A stretch of DNA of 64,000 bases from Sphaerolaimus hirsutus (taxonomy: Eukaryota; Nematoda; Chromadorea; Monhysterida; Sphaerolaimidae), in assembly GCA_964036195.1 (NCBI GenBank), contig OZ038458.1, positions 6,262,001 to 6,326,000 on the forward strand, read 5' to 3'. The position numbers were made by a program, and so were the translations under genes. This document shows, one piece after another, positions 10,001-18,969 of the stretch. Within the stretch, counting starts at the first letter, position 1. Every line of letters begins with the position of its first letter. The notes beneath the pieces are model-generated. The model worked only from the letters and a program-made list of their open reading frames with translations, was not told where the DNA came from and searched no databases.

Positions 10001-13000
10001 AGGATAGACAGCTGATGAAGCAGCACAACCGATTGAGACCGGTTGGCTGGGTCAACGATTATTTTTTTGGCTTTTGGGTGCTTTTGCGGCTGTGTCGAGA
10101 TTCCATGGCGCCGTTTTTTGTGATTTTTCGAATGCTTCAAATTGTTTATTGACGCATAAGTCTAGTTCGCAGCGGGATGTATCATGTTACACAATGTTTG
10201 TGGTGAAACGTCTGTAATTAGTTGGACAAATTTGGTTGTTTAAAAACCAAATTATGGCGCTAGCGCCAAAATTCCTTGCGCCATTCATTATCACAGGCTG
10301 CAGCTCGATTAATTCAAACCTCATGGCGACAGCACCTTATATTCTCGGAATATGACAAGTGCAGCGAGTGTCACAGTGAACAGTGGGACTGGGAGTATGG
10401 ACGGCCGTGCAGCAGCACCTATTTGCATCGTTTGGCGGGCAGGTGCCAATGATGCATATTGTCAAGTGACGAAATCAAGTGTCAAAAATAGTGATGTGAA
10501 AGCGGCATGGCGCCTGGCGCTAGCGCCGAAGCAAAAAGCGCCATCGCGCTTCTGGCGCTTGGCGCCATTTTACTCTGCCATTGGCGCTTGGCGCTGGGGG
10601 TCGGAAAAGCGCCATGGCGCTTTTTACATCACTAGTCAAGAATAAAGATAACTTTTTATGGTAATTAAAGTGACCAGAAAAACGTTGCCTTCTCATAACT
10701 TCACTTGACACTTGACCTGTCATTTATGACAATTCCTTATATTGAATTGCCAGTGGTCTTATCACAATGTGCGAAACTGGCGCCAGGTTAGAACGGCTGG
10801 AACGGCGCCAACTGCAGCGCCAAGAAAACGTCAAACGGCGCGCCCATTCAGTTGGCGCCGTTTCTATGGTGCGAAGTTTGGCCGGCTCACATCAAACGTC
10901 CATGGTGTCGCTGTTGTTCGCGCCAGCTAAACTGGCCGGCGCGATCAAGGTAAATCGATCGGATTTTTGGGTGAAAATGTAAAAAAATAATCTTTTTTCA
11001 AAGAATTGACAGTTTTACATTTTACACAGACCGCTGAGGGCGAGAGAAGGAACTCCATTCCGAAACTTCCAACCATCACGTGAGCCGAATTCCCCTATCT
11101 CAAAGAACGACAAAAATAAATTTGAACCATTAAAAAATAACAGGGTCACCAGCCCAACGGACCGCAGACACCGTCCAGGTGCCAATTCCGCAAGTGGACA
11201 AATAAAACAAAACATTTGAGAAGTTTGAAGTGAAATGAAAAATGAAATGACAAGTAAAAAGTCAACAGCGAGATAAAATGAAAAGTGAAAAGTGAAATGG
11301 CAGATAAAAAAGTCAACTGTAAGAGCGTTTTTACGATGGGAAAAACACCACCCCACAAAATTTTAGACAAACAAATGCAATGATAATTCACGGAACGTAA
11401 ACTACTATGTATTTTGTGAATTAAATTTGGGCAAACTTTCTCAGACATTACGACGGCTTTTCGACGGCAACGGGGACTGCATGGCATGCACAGCCCTGCA
11501 GTGGGCTGCGCAGTACCCCGTCAGAGCACTGCATCGCAAGATCGACGCCGCTACATGGGCTGACCGAGTTCGCCATGTTTTCTAGTGGTTGTAGTGCTCT
11601 GCACAATTTCGTTTCCTTACCCCCAATTTTAGTTACTGTTTTGTGCGCCAAATCTATTTAAGTCAAATTGGCTAGGTTATGTCTAGCTTAGGCGTAACTG
11701 CATTTCACATGGCATAAGGTGAGAGGGGAATTTCACATTTTCACTTTGAAATGCCGCGGCGCGGCGTGTGGCCGCCTTTGGGCTCGCCGGCACACTGTTG
11801 TGACTCTCTGGGCGGTCTAAAGCACATTCCACCCTTTACTTATCTTTGGGCAGAGGCGGAGACTGACGGCTGATAGGTAGGTGGCGACCGGAAGCCAGGA
11901 ACAATGAATTTCACTCAAAAAAATACAAAAGCACTGTTCCGTGTTCCTCCCCATGTTGACTAGATTGTCGTGCGTCATCTAGTATCGGTGGGTGGTAGGA
12001 ACAGCTTCTGATAATGCCCCAAGTGACAAGTTGCAGTCCAAAAAATGCTTTTCCGCCGCCCTAGCATAAATATCTCCTCGCGCTCGGAAGGGTGTGGCCA
12101 TCGGGCTGAAACCTTTCTCACGGGCGCTAGCTGACCGGATAGTCACAATAGTGGGTCGCGGGGTTGGAGGTGATAAGCATTTCGCGCCCGCGAGCATTTT
12201 CTAGCTACCGTAACTTATGAATATAAAACCCCCAAACAAAGTTTCCATGTGACATGTAGAAATTGTTGTACATATCGTTTCACGCCAATGCCTTTCATTC
12301 CCACGAGCTTAATTAATCGTTCTGTATCTTAATTAATTAGCATTAGTTGTAAGCTTGTGTTAGTTGTCTAATTATTGATTAGCGTAAATTACTGTGTTGG
12401 ATTATGATGCCGTAATTGCCTTTGTACATACTTTGTTCATTCTGTTTTTGTAAATATGCGTTGCACTGCGCTGTTATCTGTTTTAAGTCGTCTTATATTA
12501 GGTAGGGATTTGTAGGTAATTATGGAAGTGAGTAATTGTCGTATCAAGTAAACTTGTGAATTATAGATTAAGCCCCATGTCGCATGAAGCTTTTAATTAC
12601 TTTTGTTAGCTGATATTAATTAATACTCTTTTTTATAAGCAGCTGTGTTACGTACGATTTTACTAAGTGCTTACATCAGAGCTTATGTGATTTGAAAGTG
12701 ATTTTGTAACCTCACAATTTTATGTCTTTTTTAGCTTTTCATTCAAGTCGATTATGGTAGTCTTGATTGCCTTATAAGTAGCCGAAATTGTTTTTCCCCC
12801 CAACTTCGTCGACGCGACGTAAGCTGATTTTGCTTCTACTCTGCCGCTACTGTTCTTCCATCGCCCTAAAAATAAACTCTCTTCTCAACCCAACTTGGAC
12901 CCCTTTTTGTATTGGCACTAAGTACTAACTGCTTTCCCTTAGTTAGCTAATTAACAACTGCTCTAATTGCCGCGCTGCTTATGCTGAGTGTAAGTGCTGT

Positions 13001-15632
13001 GCGTGCTGCGGGAAACGGAACAGCGTGAGCCACCGAGTGGTTCATCGCACGTTCTGAAAAACCTACAGTCTTCGGACACGTTTCCTTAAAATTTACAACA
13101 CGCATTTATAACCTGGACCTCCGGGCCCAGTGCAGCGCACTGCAGCGGCAAGCGGCCGGTGAAGTGGGAATAGAGGGAAAAGTGCGGTAAAAAACCTCGT
13201 GAATCGTGTAGTCGAAAAACAGCTGAATACACGGATTCATGACATCAACAGCAAGGTAAAATGACGGTAAAGTGAGAAGTGAAACGGCAAATAAAAGGCT
13301 AAAAGCAAATGTAACGTGAGAAGTGAAATGAGAGGTTAAAAGTTTACTCCGCAATTGACTTTTTACTTGTCATTTCTCATTTTACTCTCATCTCACTTCT
13401 CAACTGCTCGTTCACACCTCCACTCGCGGAATGGACCGCAGACGACCAGTTGACAATCATCAACGAAACATCAAACGCTTCACTTCTATACAACAGTCAA
13501 ATCGACCATGACAGCGAACGTGAACTGCCGCCGCGACGCTGCCGCTCAGCTTCCGACGCGCCGCGGCCGATGTCGCGTTTGAGCGGCAGCACTGGCACGT
13601 CGCAGACGCAGTCGCGCTCGCAGTCGGGCAGCACCACGCCCTGCAGCCAGTGGGTGCGTGGGGGTTGATGTGCCCTGTTTGAGCGGGTTACCCCCCCCCC
13701 CCCGCACCCCGAAATACCTACAGGGGGCACTCACAGACCCTGTAAAAGACCCTGTAAAATGTCATCTGTCATGTAAAAAACCCTGTAAATAGTCATGTGT
13801 ATCCCAATCTTATTTTATCCGATCATAATAATATGTTTTTGTATCCAAATCTTATGTCAAAAAGTAAGATTTGGATACAACAAAATAATATTTAGATATG
13901 ATAAAATAATATTTGGGTACACATGACACTTAACATGGTCTTTTACAAGACATTTGACACTTTACAGGGTCTTTTACATGACACATGACATTCTACAGGG
14001 TCTTTTGCATGACGCATGACATTTTACAGAGTCTTTTGCATGACACATGACATTTTACAGGGTTTTGATACTGAAAAATACGGGTCTGGGAGTGGCACCA
14101 GGTCTGAGTAAGCTGGGGAACCCTGCTGGAATTAACCCCCCTTAACTGATTGTCCGATTGGCTCGGGATGAAGTAAATTCCTTTGTTCCGTGGAGTTTAT
14201 CATTGTAATGTTGATTCGATTCCATTGACAGTGGAAGGTCAAGTCACGATGTCAAAAAATGTTTGCATACGCAAATCAAATTTCAACCTTGCAAATTTTT
14301 CTCGCATTGCAAGACGGCATTTTTCTCGCATCACGGCAGGGCACTACGATAATGTTACATAAAAAATTATCCCTACCCACAGGGAGCGGAATCCAATCTA
14401 GGCAGCCCCCTGTCCCCATCGGAACAGCCTTCTCTTACGCAAAATACCCGCCAACCCATAGCTGCAAAGTACTGGCTGGCCCTGGTCCCACGTTCAATTT
14501 AAACGTAAGGCGTATGTAAGGCGCTCGATACGTGGGTAAGCCCTGAAATTGGGCGCGTTATGTCGATACACACACTAGTTTACCACCAGTAAACTCAAAA
14601 TCTTGTAAACTCATAAATAAACTTTGAATGGCATTTGAGTTTACTGGAACTAGGTGTTCGTCAACTACAGTTGACGGAAAGTAAAAAGAACCAATTATAG
14701 TGAACTCAAATACATTCAAGCTGGCGTACAAGTTCAAAATGTTTTAAAAATTGCATCAGTAAACAAGTGTAGTAAATAAATACATGTGGTCAATTCATGC
14801 GCACAACTCCATTCACTCACTCACATATCAGTGCCTTACCTACCCTAACCTTCCAATTGGACCTGGCCCCTGGGTGCCGTGTGGTGTCTGCGTAGGCAAC
14901 TAGCCAGCGCTAGGTTCCGCCTAGCTAGGCAACCTTACAGCGAGGTTGATGTGGTAGGCGAGATGAGCGCTGGTACCATGTCGCAGGCGGCTAGGTTGAG
15001 GGAGGTTGGTTCGGGGGGTTGGAGGGGTTTTTTTGTCGGGGGGGGTGGTTGGGTGGTTTGTGTTTGTGTCATTTAAGCGCTGGTTAAAATACACGGTTTT
15101 GGTGTGCTGACAGTGTTTACATCGATTTTTCATTTGTTTTGATAGATTTTTTTTTTTGGGGGGGAGGGGTTCTGGAATTCTGGAAGTTATCTATACACTT
15201 AAAATTCGCAAATTAACCAATCGTCCCAACATATGAGTATCGAATGGATGGAAAACTTCCGGGCAACTTTACACCTAGTTATTTTCAGTATTTTCTTTTA
15301 TGTCTACCTTTACTAAATTCCAAAGTCGACCTAGGCTAAACTTCTACCATATTTTACTTTCTTTTCTCTAACTTTATTTTCCAGTCTCCGAAATGGCAAT
15401 TCATTTCTGTACTAGAACTGTTTTTCGCTTACGCAAAAACATTTCCTCGTAGCTGCAATTACAATTGGATCGAGTGTTGGGAAAAGATTCAACACATCAT
15501 TGGCAAGGTGCCAGCGTCGTTGGTCGGCTTGAAAAACTGGAGCAAAAGTTGGCTGAAATGGATCAATCCATCGAAACCATCAACAAATTGGCTGTCAGAA
15601 TTGTGAAAATGAATAAAGTGAATGGTGTTTGA
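3974..15632 (+). CDS. KCNQ: KCNQ-like voltage-gated potassium channel subunit, divergent (gene model, 11 exons)
   Basis: Joined exons: 3974-4073, 5715-5925, 6308-6436, 6929-7100, 9624-9704, 9928-10041, 10333-10442, 10787-10949, 13450-13649, 14896-15004, 15453-15632. All junction phases agree, giving about 522 residues and a TGA stop at 15630-15632. Known KCNQ proteins are plasma-membrane tetrameric K+ channels with S1-S6, a pore loop and cytoplasmic helices A-D that bind calmodulin and drive assembly. Seen here: an S2 with ELIFRLW; S3; an S4-like LLLLLRLLHFDR; S5 with VHRRELIAAYF; pore WAVITALTVGYGD (residues 205-217); S6 ending GVGLSLAVQ; helix B/C RLARQPYSEVDVV; and a C-terminal coiled coil RLEKLEQKLAEMDQ. 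It is shorter than vertebrate KCNQ (about 650-870 residues). Odd: S4 charges, the PAG hinge and the helix A core are lost, and the exon 4/5 junction lacks an AG acceptor. Family assignment is firm from S5 on; exons 1, 8 and 9 are inferred. It may be a non-conducting or voltage-insensitive paralogue, or a decaying gene with an intact frame. Confidence 0.82.
4103..4250. repeat. TGACATTT foldback element
   Basis: Left arm CACCCTGTAAAATGTCATGT, right arm CATGACATTCTCCAGGGTG; palindromic. It sits just after the donor of KCNQ exon 1. Confidence 0.75.
4508..5437. mobile_element. GGCGCC-armed foldback transposon, ancestral-type copy
   Basis: Ends TAGTGATGGAATGGCGCC and GGCGCTTTTCCATCACTA. Arms (4508-4720 and 5195-5437) are arrays of GGCGCC-centred words such as CATGGCGCCCTTGGCGC. 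The AT-rich core is homologous to that of 20272-21548 but lacks its inserted 640-bp element. No transposase. It lies in KCNQ intron 1. Confidence 0.92.
5715..5925 (+). CDS. KCNQ: KCNQ-like exon 2 (S1-S2 and linker)
   Basis: The acceptor TTTGCCAG ends at 5714. The frame reads GIIALIGMVLSL (S1) and later AGVLLAELIFRLW (S2), matching the KCNQ S2 pattern E-x3-R-L-W. The donor GTACGT at 5926 gives an S2-S3 linker close to family length. A second phase-compatible donor, GTTGGG at 5896, would shorten the linker, so the exon end is less certain than the exon itself. Confidence 0.7.
6060..6182. repeat. GGCGCC-armed fragment
   Basis: GCGCCAAGCGCCA-type words ending in TTCCATCACTA, the right end of the TAGTGATG family. 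It lies in the KCNQ exon 2/3 intron. Confidence 0.75.
6308..6436 (+). CDS. KCNQ: KCNQ-like exon 3 (S3-S4)
   Basis: The acceptor CTTCCCTCAG ends at 6307. It encodes S3 (TLADLVVACGAVALVF) and an S4-like helix HHSELLLLLRLLHFDR. Against KCNQ S4, the first two gating arginines become His and Glu, Gln-3 becomes Leu, one Arg is kept, and the final H-x-D-R of KCNQ1 is present. The donor is GTGCCA at 6437; CG plus A restores Arg at the junction with exon 4. Confidence 0.8.
6500..6914. mobile_element. Poly-C foldback element (TACCGTAAATCCTCGAATAA ends)
   Basis: Left TACCGTAAATCCTCGAATAA plus C runs; right TTATTCGAGGATTTACGGTA. It occupies most of the KCNQ exon 3/4 intron (6437-6928). Confidence 0.9.
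6929..7100 (+). CDS. KCNQ: KCNQ-like exon 4 (S4-S5 linker, S5, turret)
   Basis: The acceptor ATCACACAG ends at 6928. It encodes WHTVERLITVHRRELIAAYF, then a hydrophobic S5, then GSADDPFDSFGHALW. This matches the family pattern [20 protein letters not shown] and the turret before the pore helix. It is the strongest KCNQ match in the N-terminal half. The 3' boundary is ambiguous by one base (7099 with donor GTCGAA, or 7100). Confidence 0.9.
7235..7316 (+). repeat. Direct repeat, left copy
   Basis: The stretch with GGGTGGGAGGTATAACTGTA, AAGGAACAGA and CACTCTGT recurs with few changes at about 9447-9527. The two copies bracket the N gap, the satellite and about 0.6 kb of other sequence. Confidence 0.85.
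7317..7516. other. Assembly gap (200 N)
   Basis: A run of N inside the intron between KCNQ exons 4 and 5, next to a tandem satellite, which probably broke the assembly. Confidence 0.99.
7676..8800. repeat. TTGACATTT-type tandem satellite
   Basis: About 1.1 kb of irregular repeats of ACTTGACATTT with variants (TATCACTTGACATT, GACTTGATATTT). The unit is 11-22 bases and imperfect. The same word builds the arms of the TGACATTT foldback family elsewhere in the window, so the satellite looks like an expanded arm. It lies in the KCNQ exon 4/5 intron. Confidence 0.95.
8800..9446. other. KCNQ intron stretch, nothing recognised
   Basis: AT-rich intronic DNA with a (CAA)n microsatellite near 9177-9195. 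A minus-strand open frame here has a poly-Leu tract from that microsatellite and no other protein-like feature. Confidence 0.5.
9447..9527 (+). repeat. Direct repeat, right copy
   Basis: Second copy of the 80-bp repeat at 7235-7316 (CAATTTTGTTTGGGTGGGAG onward). It suggests a duplication or a target-flanked insertion of about 2.2 kb within the KCNQ intron. Confidence 0.85.
9624..9704 (+). CDS. KCNQ: KCNQ-like exon 5 (pore helix and selectivity filter)
   Basis: It reads WAVITALTVGYGDVSPRQ and then AGKAATAL. TVGYGD is the K+ selectivity filter and the flanks match KCNQ (W-G-L-I-T-L-T-T-I-G-Y-G-D-x-x-P). Homology puts the start at 9623-9624, but the preceding bases are ACCG/ACCGG, not AG. The nearest AG (9629-9630) breaks the frame. 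The donor at 9705 is GTGCCA. Confidence 0.88.
9705..9927 (+). mobile_element. TGACATTT foldback element forming an entire KCNQ intron (introner candidate)
   Basis: The intron is the element from end to end. It starts GTGCCACACCCGGACCATGT and ends ACGGTCTGGTCACGGCCCCCAG; these are the inverted ends of the family whose consensus is about CTGG(T/G)GCCACTCCCAGACC then CTGTAAAATG. The two halves pair around a loop near 9791-9806. CTG flanks both sides. Confidence 0.85.
9928..10041 (+). CDS. KCNQ: KCNQ-like exon 6 (S6 and start of C-terminal domain)
   Basis: The acceptor GGCCCCCAG ends at 9927. It encodes S6 (LCVLCVCAYGTVGSVLGVGL) and then SLAVQDRQLMKQHNRLRP. It aligns without gaps to KCNQ S6 and the F-A-L-K-V-Q-E-Q-H-R-Q-K-H segment. 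The Pro-Ala-Gly hinge is replaced by Val-Gly-Ser. The donor at 10042 is GTTGGC, phase 0. Confidence 0.88.
10333..10442 (+). CDS. KCNQ: KCNQ-like exon 7 (degenerate helix A region)
   Basis: Chosen because its phases fit both neighbours (phase 0 in, phase 2 out) and because PHLIFSEYDKC and HSEQWDWEYGR resemble the family's L-I-Q-S-A-W-R-F-Y and H-S-T-W-Q-Y-Y-E-R. The aromatic and basic core of the calmodulin-binding IQ-like helix A is not kept. The acceptor GGCGACAG is weak; the donor is GTGCCA at 10443. Another frame of the same bases contains AAAPICIVWRA, also helix A-like, but its phases do not fit. Confidence 0.5.
10489..10634. mobile_element. GGCGCC-armed MITE with 8-bp target duplication
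   Basis: Ends TAGTGATGTGAAAGC and GCTTTTTACATCACTA; flanks GTCAAAAA (10481-10488) and GTCAAGAA (10635-10642), one mismatch. It lies in a KCNQ intron. Confidence 0.9.
10787..10949 (+). CDS. KCNQ: KCNQ-like exon 8 (A-B linker, basic)
   Basis: The acceptor ACTGGCGCCAG ends at 10786 and the strong donor AAG|GTAAAT is at 10950. It encodes a charged stretch (LERLERRQLQRQENVKRR) then SLLFAPAKLAGAIK. The A-B linker is poorly conserved in KCNQ, so there is no direct family match; it is placed by phase, position and donor quality. Confidence 0.5.
11000..13449. other. KCNQ intron 8, mostly unexplained
   Basis: 2.5 kb of intron. Apart from GAAGTGAAATG repeats near its two ends, I see AT-rich DNA (12200-13000 is rich in TTAATTA) and a short CpG-rich stretch near 11755-11800. 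No coding signal. Confidence 0.5.
11160..11330. repeat. GAAGTGAAATG foldback fragment
   Basis: Contains GTGCCAATTCCGCAAGTGG followed by GAAGTGAAATGA words. Related ends occur near 13270-13430, 22105-22312, 26985-27350 and 52990-53140. Confidence 0.6.
13450..13649 (+). CDS. KCNQ: KCNQ-like exon 9 (Ser/Arg-rich linker)
   Basis: GC-rich against AT-rich flanks. It encodes a low-complexity linker with PPRRCRSASDAP and a Ser/Thr/Gln-rich run. The start at 13450 (after ACCAG) and the donor GTGGGT at 13650 satisfy the phases of exons 8 and 10. If donor GTGCGT at 13654 is used instead, an unseen exon must lie between this one and helix B. Confidence 0.5.
13730..14110. repeat. TGACATTT foldback element, complex
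   Basis: Left GGGGCACTCACAGACCCTGT, right GGGTCTGGGAGTGGCACC. A smaller palindrome (CCCAATCTTATTTTATC / GATAAAATAATATTTGGG) is inside. It lies just after the donor of KCNQ exon 9. Confidence 0.88.
14896..15004 (+). CDS. KCNQ: KCNQ-like exon 10 (helices B and C)
   Basis: It encodes QLASARFRLARQPYSEVDVV and then EMSAGTMSQAARLRE. The family pattern is K-x-K-F-x-x-A-R-K-P-Y-D-V-R-D-V-I-E-Q-Y-S-x-G-H-L, so the calmodulin-binding helix B and the helix C start are recognisable. The acceptor is GTCTGCGTAG (ends 14895); the donor is GTTGGT at 15005. Confidence 0.85.
15453..15632 (+). CDS. KCNQ: KCNQ-like exon 11 (helix D coiled coil, C-terminus)
   Basis: The acceptor CCTCGTAG ends at 15452. The exon opens LQLQLDRVLGK, completing the family's R-I-K-E-L-Q-R-R-L-D-Q-T-L-G-K across the splice. 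It then encodes the tetramerisation coiled coil VVGRLEKLEQKLAEMDQSIE, matching the KCNQ pattern R-L-x-x-V-E-x-K-V-x-x-M-D-x-K-L. Stop TGA is at 15630. A candidate AATAAA lies near 15826. Confidence 0.9.
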   Translation: MQLQLDRVLGKDSTHHWQGASVVGRLEKLEQKLAEMDQSIETINKLAVRIVKMNKVNGV

Positions 15633-15789
15633 AAAAGCTTGACGCCATGGTGCCTGGCGCTTTTCCATTAACACCTCCTCTAGTGATGTCACCACGGCGC
15701 CCTTTACTCTATAACCCTTAATTTTTATCCTCTAAAGAAATTATCACAGTCTAAAATGTGGCAAAAATGTCGAAATGTCTAAACGTGGC

Positions 15790-15932
15790 AGTCCCGCACT
15801 CTGTAAAGTGTCATGGCAATTGTGTCAATAAAAACAAAAAGAGAAAAGATCCTATTACTGAACGTTTGACACTTTACATGGCATTTGACGAATTTTTATG
15901 ACATTTTACATAACACTTTACAGGGTGCGGAA
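15790..15932. repeat. TGACATTT foldback element
   Basis: Left GGCAGTCCCGCACTCTGTAA, right TTTACAGGGTGCGGAACTGC; palindromic, just 3' of the KCNQ stop. Confidence 0.85.
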
Positions 15933-18350
15933 CTGCCCGCAGGGGAGTATTCAAGGAATTGGGGCATTTCCCTCTTCCCCCACTAAACGCAACTTTACGA
16001 CAATTGTGACGCATGTGCCTAGATAAACACTTGAGTTTTCTGGAACATTCGATCCAATTGTGGCAAATTGAAAGTGGTAGCAAGAAGTATCCAATTATTT
16101 TGTGCATACAAAATACGTAATTACCGTGTATCCTTGAATATGTCATCCAATGATTTTCCCTGTATCATTCACTGGTACTCTGCGGATCGCATTAGGTATG
16201 CTCCCAAAAATACTTAAATAGGTATGTCTTTTGTCGATAACACTCGAGCAGGATACTTATGAATGCAGTTTCACAAAAAAAATTGTAAAAAGAAAAAAGC
16301 AGAGCCGGCTACAACCAACATCTTTCATGGCTGAAATAATTTAAAATTCTTCAATTAATGATGACGTCATGATGGAGTATTTTCATCAGAACATTGCATA
16401 GCATGTGACCTGCAGAGCATAGCCGCGTCATTCGAGGGGGGCTTATTCAAGAGTATACGGTAGTGAGGTGCTCGTGTGTGCTGTGCAGCGCTTTGCTTTG
16501 CTGCGGCAATATCATGTGCTCATCTGTGATTGCTTTTTTTATATTTAAGCTTGCGTTATTTTCGCACTTGTGCCAAGTCTCGTTATTGTTAAAAATATGT
16601 ATTTAGCTTGCTCTTAGTGGACCCTGTCACATTCATTCGTATAAAGATGGATTTACAGCACAACGACAAATAAAAGGTGAAATGACAAAAAATGTCACCG
16701 ATAAGTTCAGTATTTTCATGTTTTCAAGTTTTTTTGTTGAAAATTAGCGTTTAATACTCCAATTTAAATGGAAAATTTATCATATGGGAGATGTGAATGA
16801 AAATCGTTGGATGAATGATGGTCCACCGACAAATCAATTTCACATTAACGCCCTAAAATCAATGGGTAATGCTCTGTTTAGGTTACCTTCACATTTCAAT
16901 GCCAATGGCTTTTACAACTCAAATGAAAGTAGTCGACAAATTTGCAGAAATTGAAGCAATTGAAGCATAGAAGAAAATGTGTCCAAAATTATCACTATAA
17001 ACACATCGCAGATACTAATCTCGAAATGGTATCCATCGCGTATTTGTGAACCAGTTGTGACCGGTTTTTATAGAGAACTTGTATTTGCACAATTTTTTAT
17101 CGAATCAAATTACTTCATGCCTTGTTGTAGTGAAGAATTCACATTTTGGAATGTTCGACAAGTGTTTACCTGTGGAAAATTACATTAAATGCTGCTCGCA
17201 TGCCGATTTTTTCCAATATTGCGCCGAAAAATATTTTTGCGCCATTTTGAGTAAACTGCGCCTTTTTGCGACGTAAGTGGACTGTTGGAATTTTGCCAAA
17301 TTTTCGAAATGATTTTGAAAAACCACTGCCCAAAAACCGCCAAAATAGAAATGCGACATACGATTATCAGATTCAAAATTATAATGACAGACACCATATC
17401 ATTTTTGACAGAATCGAATGGACATAGCAATGTAAAAGCGCTATGGCGCAGGAGCAAATATCACAGAGAAAAATGGCGCCAGGTGGAAATGTTGTCATGG
17501 CGCTGAGTTACCTATTTCGTTCCGTTAAGTGGCGCCAGCTCCGTGGCGCCATTCCATCACTAATGGTAAAATACTAATTTGGAACGTTTCCCACGCAATT
17601 TTGTCAGATAACTGCGCACATTCGTTTCAGTTCAGTGGCTGTTTTTATATGACATTGTTATGATACGAGCTGTGTTTTTAAAGGCGTATTACCGTAAATC
17701 GTATAATGTTCCTCAAAACCCACTTTTTCGGTGATGAAACACAAGCAAAATATCATGCCAACTTTAAAACTTCAAAGAAGTTGACTAAATGCCAATATTT
17801 CGAGAAAAATGCTGTTACAGTGGTAGGTATTTCTATTTTCTTCTTCGCACTATATTTAAGCTAGGTATTAAAAACAAACCAGTACATAATACATGACGAA
17901 AACATTCATTTTTTTATTTATCACCTATGATTGTTATCTCACAGAGTCAGTTAAAAATACCTATTTTTAACCATCTCATTTCCAGCTGTCTCCATGCAGC
18001 TGTCCCACGCGGTTTTCATTACACATGTGATTTTTATGTAAAGACACGATTAATGTATGGAACTTGCGAGTTGTGACGTGAGATGTCTTCAAACCGTTAA
18101 CCTGTTATTTTGCGTCATTTGACTCTTTTGGTCCATCCAGAATTACCGGGACAGTTGGTAGATTTTTGTTTCACCAGCTTAAAACATACATAGATGGCTA
18201 AAAATGTGTCAACTTCTGAAAGTTGATATGTCTGAGAACGGCAAGGTTGCCCTGAGAACTGAGTTAGGCATTATGTATTTATTCCCCCCACTTTTGACCA
18301 CTGTAAAGTCATTACTGTATTTGTCCTAAGTTAAAGTGCTAAGTTTTGAC
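15933..18350. other. Gene-poor stretch, little recognised
   Basis: AT-rich. It contains a poly-C/G family end near 16430-16462 (TTCGAGGGGGG, TACGGTA) and a GGCGCC-family right end at 17440-17566 (GGCGCCATTCCATCACTA). Short open frames look random. Confidence 0.5.
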
Positions 18351-18961
18351 CAGAGTTGTTAGAATTACTGAACTTTTTTACAAGTATATGTAAACGTAAA
18401 GTATTTGTTTTTATTCACCACAAAGTATAGAAAACGTAAAATACTTTTTTTTTACTCGTACGTACGCGTAAATGTGGGTACTTTTTTGTGAGTGTAGAAA
18501 CGACTACTTTTCTTTATAGAATGTGTAAAAGTGGGCACTTTTTCATACGGTTACAGCACAACGTATGTTTTTCTATAAGCAAATGACAGATTATATATTT
18601 AGTTTTCAAGGTCTTTTTTTCTAGGAGATAAAAATCATCATTCTCCCGACTCGTTTACCACATCCATTGTCTCCACAACCATTTCAATTTGGTTGCAAAT
18701 TTTGAAACTTTTAAAGGCACTACCCCCGCTTATCTAAAATATTCAATGGAACCACTTCTGTAAATACGTAGCAGTGTAGTTACTTTATAAATATGTCCCA
18801 CATTGAATTTTCATAAATAGATTTTCTGTACGCATACGCTTTGAAAGTGTACGCGTACAAGTGCGTACGGTAATTTTTTGAAAAGTATATGTAAATGTAT
18901 TTACCGCGTACTCGCGTACCCGTATTTTTCGAGTAAACGTACGTACCTTTTAACAACTCTG
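18351..18961. mobile_element. hAT-like foldback element (CAGAGTTGTT ends) with 8-bp target duplication
   Basis: Ends CAGAGTTGTTAGAATTACTG and TTTTAACAACTCTG; exact target duplication GTTTTGAC at 18343-18350 and 18962-18969. Arms are built of GTAAAGTA/TACTTTTTTTTTACTC words. No transposase. CAG...CTG ends and 8-bp duplications are typical of hAT elements. Confidence 0.93.
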
Positions 18962-18969
18962 GTTTTGAC

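Noticed and set aside
10377-10442. Frame with AAAPICIVWRA as helix A of KCNQ
   Set aside because: It fits A-A-x-x-I-x-x-x-W-R, but its phases match neither exon 6 nor exon 8, while another frame of the same exon fits both.
10742-10930. Second open frame over KCNQ exon 8 (FSWRRFYGAKFGRL)
   Set aside because: It lacks a usable donor before its stop; the other frame ends at a strong GTAAAT donor and keeps phase.
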